From: Candidatus Desantisiibacteriota bacterium
GTDB lineage: Bacteria; JACRDZ01
Length of the DNA: 11,423 nucleotides
NCBI GenBank assembly: GCA_016209155.1
Contig: JACQWU010000181.1
Coordinates: forward strand, 1-11,423
Direction of reading: 5' to 3'
The notes below the pieces were generated by a model. It saw only the letters and a program-made list of their open reading frames with translations, was not told where the DNA came from and did not search any database. The position numbers and the translations under genes were made by a program. This document shows positions 7,835 through 11,423 of the stretch, in pieces. How positions within the stretch are numbered: the first letter of the stretch is position 1; every line of letters starts with the position of its first letter.

Positions 7835-7872
7835 TGAATTATTTATATTTACTGAATGGGCTGGAGCATAAC

Positions 7873-8403
7873 ATGCCCCTGCTAAATTACTTGCGTATTA
7901 ATTATTATTATACTAAAATGCCTCAAATGAAAAAAATATTGCTGATTATTTTTAATATATTCATATTATTTTTTTTACAGTCCGGAATATTCTCTTTTGA
8001 TGAACAGGCTGTTAATAGCGAAATTGAAATTCTTAAAATAAAAACAGAAGATCAATTTGGTGAAAAAGTTGTCGTTCATTTTAAAAAATGGGATGCAAAA
8101 AAAAATCTTGTAAATATAGGGAAGGACGCTGTTTTGCCGCTAATAAATACACTTGACAATGAGAATGCCAGATATTATGTAATCAGAGCGCTAGGTGAAA
8201 TAGGTGATGAAAGAGCCGTTGAATCGTTATCCGTAATTTTATTAGATACAACATGCGGCTCACGGAGATTTGCCGCTATAGCTCTTGGAAAAATTAAAAG
8301 CAAAAAAGCCATACCTGCCCTTAAAAAAGCTCTGAATGATAACGATGATGTTATCAAAAAAGATGCGCGTGTTGCGCTCGATCAAATAAATGCAGAAAGA
8401 TAG
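7873..8403 (+). CDS. Small exported HEAT-repeat protein
   Basis: The secreted body contains about three PBS-lyase-type HEAT repeats: AVLPLINTLDNENARYYVIRAL, GEIGDERAVESLSVIL and GKIKSKKAIPALKKALNDND, the last closing with ARVALDQI. These repeats normally form a protein-binding solenoid; no catalytic motif is present. A hydrophobic stretch following MKK (ILLIIFNIFILFFLQ) is a signal peptide or anchor. Three in-frame ATGs are possible. The ATG at 7873 has GGAG 6 nt upstream and is used here. The ATG at 7927 gives a textbook signal peptide but has no visible ribosome site, and the ATG at 7834 falls in the divergent promoter. The gene is divergent from the vWA operon across a shared control region, so it may belong functionally with it; this is inference only. 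Confidence 0.8.
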   Translation: MPLLNYLRINYYYTKMPQMKKILLIIFNIFILFFLQSGIFSFDEQAVNSEIEILKIKTEDQFGEKVVVHFKKWDAKKNLVNIGKDAVLPLINTLDNENARYYVIRALGEIGDERAVESLSVILLDTTCGSRRFAAIALGKIKSKKAIPALKKALNDNDDVIKKDARVALDQINAER

Positions 8404-8405
8404 AG

Positions 8406-8429
8406 TTAATTAAATTAAAATTTAATTAA
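8406..8429. repeat. Pure A/T perfect inverted repeat
   Basis: TTAATTAAAT and ATTTAATTAA are 10-bp perfect complements around a TAAA loop, three bases after the HEAT gene stop. With no G-C pair and no T tract it is a poor intrinsic terminator. It could be a weak terminator, an operator or a chance product of AT-rich DNA. Confidence 0.35.
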
Positions 8430-8469
8430 TATCAAAACTTTGCCGCTAATATGTAGCAGGGGGCAGCTA

Positions 8470-9708
8470 ATGAAAAATACAATAGATGAAAATATAAAAA
8501 ATATAATAGAAAAAAAATTAGTAGTTCTTTTTGTGGATAAGAGCCAGATGTTAATTAATGAAATTTTTCTTATGCTTCATAATACACAGGATGAATGGGA
8601 AACTAAATTTGCCTATTCCGGGAATGAAGCACTTGAAATTATAAGAAAAACTAAAATTGATATTGTTATTTCTGATATTGATCTTCCTGAAATGGATGGA
8701 ATTCATCTGCTTGCAGAAATAAAAAGGTCACACCCGAAAACCATTTGTGTTCTTATGTCAGAAAATAATTACGATAAACAAAATAAAGCAATAGATTACT
8801 TTTTAAGAAAACCTCTCAGTTTAGATAAATTAAAAAAAATAATTCTGAATCCTGTTGATTTTTTAGACAAAAACAAAATCCGCTTGTTTATTTTAAAAAT
8901 GGATAAAATGCCGACAATCCCAAGTTTATATTTAAAACTTCAGGATATAATGAAATCTGAGGATTTTTCATTTAATGAAATTGCAAAAATCATTGAAAAT
9001 GATGTTACAATGACAGCAAAGATACTGCAATATGTTAATTCGGCATATTTTGGATTAAGATATCGGATATATGATATTCTTCATGCTGTAACTTATCTTG
9101 GACTGGAAACATTAAAATCAATTATACTTACTCTAAATGTATTCTGTGAATTTACAGATGAAGAAATGGAAAAATTTTCCATTCAAAATTTATATAATCA
9201 CAGCCTGAGAGTAAGTTGCTTGGTAAGTAGTATTATTCAAATTACAGCAACAGAAGACCGTTCAGCAGAGGAATCAATTGTGGCCGGAATGCTGCATGAT
9301 ATCGGAAAATTAATTTTCATAAAAAATAAACCTGAAATTTATACGGAAATTTTTCAAATTAATAAAGATAAAGGAACACCTTTGCATACTTTAGAAAATC
9401 AATATTTTGGTGTAAATCATGCTGAAGTCGGCAGTTTTCTTACTGAAATATGGGGATTTTCACCAAATTTAATTGATGCAATCAATAAACATCACAACCC
9501 GCATAATGCGTTAAAACCTCCCCTTAATATTAATTCTGCTGTTTACATTGCAAATATTTTAGATCATGATTCTGATAGCAGGGAAATAACTGATGAATAT
9601 GAAAAAATACAAAATTATTTAGATAAAATAAATCAGATGCAAAATTTATCTGTTTGGTGTTCATTGATCGATAACCTTAAAAAAAATTCAGGGATTAGTT
9701 TAAATTAA
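8470..9708 (+). CDS. Response-regulator receiver/HDOD domain signalling protein
   Basis: The start is fixed by CAGGGGG 6 nt before the ATG, giving 412 residues; an in-frame TTG at 8440 has no comparable site. Residues 16-130 are a CheY-like receiver: VLFVDKSQ (Asp23, but Lys where the second acidic residue usually is), VISDIDLPEMDG with phospho-acceptor Asp69, Ser97 at the Thr/Ser switch and Lys114 in RKP. Residues about 145-345 are an HDOD domain: MPTIPSLYLKL opening, NDVTMTAKILQYVNSAYFG, LHAVTYLGLETLKSI, an intact HD pair in MLHDIGKL (His276, Asp277) and a later KHHNP. HDOD proteins commonly act in signal relay and regulation, often without enzyme activity. No DNA-binding or GGDEF domain is attached. 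It lies 66 bp after the HEAT gene, possibly cotranscribed. Confidence 0.9.
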   Translation: MKNTIDENIKNIIEKKLVVLFVDKSQMLINEIFLMLHNTQDEWETKFAYSGNEALEIIRKTKIDIVISDIDLPEMDGIHLLAEIKRSHPKTICVLMSENNYDKQNKAIDYFLRKPLSLDKLKKIILNPVDFLDKNKIRLFILKMDKMPTIPSLYLKLQDIMKSEDFSFNEIAKIIENDVTMTAKILQYVNSAYFGLRYRIYDILHAVTYLGLETLKSIILTLNVFCEFTDEEMEKFSIQNLYNHSLRVSCLVSSIIQITATEDRSAEESIVAGMLHDIGKLIFIKNKPEIYTEIFQINKDKGTPLHTLENQYFGVNHAEVGSFLTEIWGFSPNLIDAINKHHNPHNALKPPLNINSAVYIANILDHDSDSREITDEYEKIQNYLDKINQMQNLSVWCSLIDNLKKNSGISLN

Positions 9709-9750
9709 ACCCATAGAGGTATAATTTATCTAAAATTGTATGGATGCAAA

Positions 9751-10619
9751 TCATATTTTATCTTTATTTTCAAGAAGAGTTAGTATTTTCTTTCTAAAAA
9801 CCTCAGGATTTGATTGCTGCCAGCTTCGCGATTTTGCTTCATTCCCTATCTTTTTACGCAGCTTCTGATCCGACATAACTAAATTTATATAATATTTTAG
9901 AGCATCTGCATCACCATATTTAACAATAAATCCGGATACTCCATGTTCCATGTAATCAGATGCGCCGAATGGCTCAGTAACGATAACAACTTTCCCCATA
10001 GCCATAGCTGTCGCCCATGTTATCATTCCGGTAATCCGCATAGGTTCCGGTTTAAGCGTAATCACAACACATGAACCGGATATGGCAAATCCTTTACAGC
10101 TCTCAATAATGTATCCCAATCGCGTGCCTGATATCCGCCTGTAAAGATGTATTCACTATCAACAGGCTCGCGTAGGTTTGTAAGATCAAAAGGAGTATGA
10201 ACAAGATGGAATTTATTTTCAGGAATCCTGTACTGACGCGAATAACGCTTACTTTCTTCTGATGTGAAACAGCACAAAGCCTTACTCGCTAAAGCCGCAG
10301 TTCTATTAAGTAATCCGCTCTTTACCTTAGGCCATTCGATATCCGTGAGTATAATATAACGCTTTAAATGTAAAAATTTTGCCAATATAGGTACCCATAA
10401 TCCATACCTGCCGACTGCAATACTGTCATTTTTAGCTGACAGAGAAAGAAGATAGCATGCAAACCTGAACTCAAACCAGCGTCGAAACAAGCTCTGTAAT
10501 CGAACAGGAAAACGTTCAACGCGTGAATTTACATAACCGCGCTCATCAATAAGAATAACATCTTCACGCCATGGATCATCCGAATAAAAAGTCACAGAAC
10601 GGCTAACAAAAAAACTCAT
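9751..10619 (-). pseudogene. Broken GT4-type glycosyltransferase (frameshift plus internal deletion)
   Basis: The 5' part (10619-10062) encodes 185 residues with VGRYGLWVPILAKF, IILTDIEWPK, SEESKRYSRQY and FTGGYQARDWDTLLRAVKDL, ending at VHVL and TGA. The 3' part, in another frame and ending at 9751, encodes the rest of the family's nucleotide-sugar domain: VVITLKPEPMRITG, ATAMAMGKVVIVTEPFGASDYMEHGVSGFIV. In intact GT4 relatives the segment between these blocks is about 35-40 residues longer, so bases appear to have been lost around 10060-10080 as well as the frame. The two ORFs overlap in that spot. The ATG at 10619 has GGAG 9 nt upstream; a TATAAT at 10681-10686 on the minus strand lacks a good -35. 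A spot count of the 5' part gives about 42% G+C against 32% in the HDOD gene. Its acceptor is unknown. Confidence 0.75.
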
Positions 10620-10752
10620 ATTTCACAACTCCGGTTTATAATATAAAATTCTCCTTGAAAAGCCGCATTTACTAAAAAATATTATAACATATTTTTAATC
10701 AAAATAATAATTCATTATAGGTCTTATAGAAATTTCCCATCTTGACTTTTTG

Positions 10753-10777
10753 GCAGGGTTCGATTTATCGAACCTGC
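10753..10777. repeat. REP-like hairpin
   Basis: GCAGG-G-TTCGA pairs with TCGAA-CCTGC across a TTTA loop, with one bulged G. Ten base pairs in otherwise AT-rich spacer suggest a REP-like dispersed repeat or a remnant. No T tract follows on the plus strand, so it is not a classic terminator in that direction. Confidence 0.5.
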
Positions 10778-10825
10778 TTGCGGGATTGTCCAAATATCAA
10801 ATTGCGAATAAACAAAATAATCAAA

Positions 10826-10854
10826 TTGAACTATTTATATTATTTCTATATAAT
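10826..10854 (+). promoter_or_regulatory. Promoter upstream of moaA
   Basis: TTGAAC (10826-10831) and TATAAT (10849-10854) are separated by exactly 17 bp: one mismatch in the -35 box and a perfect -10. Transcription should start near 10861, giving moaA an unusually long leader of about 177 nt that contains the palindrome at 10922-11016. Confidence 0.7.
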
Positions 10855-10921
10855 AGTTATAAAGAGTAATTGAAACAGTATGTGGTGCGGGTGTGTAGAT
10901 TAGATATGACTATTTATGCGG

Positions 10922-11016
10922 ATAGGTTGAAGGCCGAAGGTTTTTAGGTAGAACAATATAAAAAGCGCAAGCGTTTTAAATACTGATATCCTTCAGTCTT
11001 CAGCCTGAACACCTAT
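10922..11016. repeat. 95-nt imperfect palindrome in the moaA leader (MITE-like element or structured leader RNA)
   Basis: The outer ends are ATAGGT and ACCTAT. Just inside and overlapping them, GGTTGAAGGCCGAAGG (10925-10940) pairs with CCTTCAGTCTTCAGCC (10990-11005) over 16 positions with one C/A mismatch and two G-T pairs. Each arm carries two copies of a YYGAAG-like heptad. The centre, CGCAAGCG flanked by A and T runs, is at the exact middle. CTATTTAT occurs at both edges (10910-10917 and 11013-11020), as a target duplication would, although the right copy overlaps the inverted repeat. It could also be a regulatory RNA fold for moaA. Confidence 0.65.
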
Positions 11017-11037
11017 TTATAATTGGATAAAAGGACT

Positions 11038-11423
11038 ATGTTGAATATTAAGGATAATTTCGGGCGGAGTATTGATTATCTTCGTATTTCTATTACTGAC
11101 CGCTGTAATCTTAGATGCGACTATTGTATGCCTGAAAACGGGATTAAACAGCTTCCTTCAGCGGAAATTCTTACTTATGATGAGATTATAAGAATTGTTA
11201 CTTATGCGGCAGGGCAGGGGATAAATAGAATAAGGATTACAGGAGGGGAACCTTTTGTACGTAAAGATTTTTTAACATTACTGGAAAGATTAAAAAAAAT
11301 CCCGGGGATAAAGGATTTAAGCCTTACTACCAACGGGATATTATTAGAAGAATATGCTGAATCTATTTTTAAGATTGGGATTAAACGGATTAATATAAGT
11401 ATTGATTCTTTAAAACCGGAGCG
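11038..11423 (+). CDS. moaA: GTP 3',8-cyclase MoaA, 5' part (runs off the window)
   Basis: Radical SAM enzyme that converts GTP to 3',8-cyclo-7,8-dihydro-GTP, the first step of molybdenum cofactor synthesis, in the cytosol. The first 128 residues are present. Visible: the family opening NFGRSIDYLRISITDRCN, the SAM cluster motif Cys23-x3-Cys27-x2-Cys30 followed by MP, TGGEPFVR (68-75), LTTNG (96-100) and SIDSLKPE (121-128). Intact MoaA is about 320-340 residues, so roughly 60% is missing only because the window ends. AAAAGGA lies 2 nt before the ATG, which is tight; the next codon, TTG, would be 5 nt away and could serve as the start. The long leader with a strong fold suggests control at RNA level, but this is unproven. 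Confidence 0.95.
   Translation, partial: MLNIKDNFGRSIDYLRISITDRCNLRCDYCMPENGIKQLPSAEILTYDEIIRIVTYAAGQGINRIRITGGEPFVRKDFLTLLERLKKIPGIKDLSLTTNGILLEEYAESIFKIGIKRINISIDSLKPE

Larger units (their letters stand above)
10620..11037. other. 418-base divergent intergenic region
   Basis: No coding sequence is seen. From left to right it holds the glycosyltransferase ribosome site and a possible -10 (10681-10686, minus), a small bulged hairpin (10753-10777), the moaA promoter (10826-10854), and the moaA leader with a large imperfect palindrome (10922-11016). These elements are entered separately. Confidence 0.7.

Noticed and set aside
7834-7872. Upstream ATG as the start of the HEAT-repeat gene
   Set aside because: It overlaps the -35 box of the divergent promoter, has no ribosome site, and would add residues ahead of the signal peptide.
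10062-10119. Programmed frameshift joining the two glycosyltransferase frames
   Set aside because: There is no slippery sequence at the overlap, and a conserved stretch is missing as well as the frame, so gene decay is more likely.
10861-11037. Moco riboswitch in the moaA leader
   Set aside because: The leader length and position fit, but I could not match the fold or conserved loops of the known motif. The sequence looks more like heptad-rich palindromic repeat DNA. It is left as an open alternative, not annotated.
1-11423. CRISPR array or insertion sequence
   Set aside because: No regularly spaced direct repeats, transposase motifs or IS ends were found beyond the short palindromes listed.

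Overview
The window is AT-rich (roughly one third G+C by spot counts) and looks like a chromosomal segment of a Gram-negative bacterium. It carries good Shine-Dalgarno sites, consensus sigma-70-type promoters, several exported proteins and a MacB-like ABC transporter. The mix of HDOD signalling, TPR and HEAT proteins, repeat-rich intergenic DNA and molybdenum cofactor synthesis would fit a Desulfobacterota-like anaerobe. That placement is a guess from general character, not from a marker gene.

Layout, left to right. A tRNA with a CAT anticodon (47-123) precedes a plus-strand gene for an exported thioredoxin-fold/TPR protein that has lost its CxxC cysteines (208-1398). Four minus-strand genes follow and read toward it. 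In transcription order they are: a membrane-anchored SH3-like/vWA protein with a PpkA-like C-terminus but no kinase (5870-7741); a MacB/FtsX-type ABC transporter with ATPase and permease fused but apparently missing its last two membrane helices (3888-5846); an unrecognised exported protein of 488 residues (2421-3887); and an orphan OppD/DppD-type ATPase (1406-2383). The first three form a tight operon behind a TTGACG-17-TAAAAT promoter. The OppD gene has its own perfect TTGACA-17-TATAAT promoter, placed so close to the start codon that its mRNA should be nearly leaderless.

Divergent from the vWA operon is a small exported HEAT-repeat protein (7873-8403), followed by a response-regulator/HDOD protein (8470-9708). 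Convergent with these is a broken GT4-type glycosyltransferase (9751-10619, minus), with a frameshift and apparently about 35-40 codons missing. A 418-base intergenic region then holds a small REP-like hairpin, a TTGAAC-17-TATAAT promoter and a leader of about 177 nt that contains a 95-nt imperfect palindrome. The 5' part of moaA (molybdenum cofactor synthesis) runs off the right edge.

The best candidate for an undescribed system is the vWA/ABC/unknown operon. It recalls the sensory half of the type VI secretion threonine-phosphorylation pathway (TagT/TagS ABC transporter plus the periplasmic vWA part of PpkA). Here there is no kinase, phosphatase or T6SS gene in view, and a new exported protein takes the third place.
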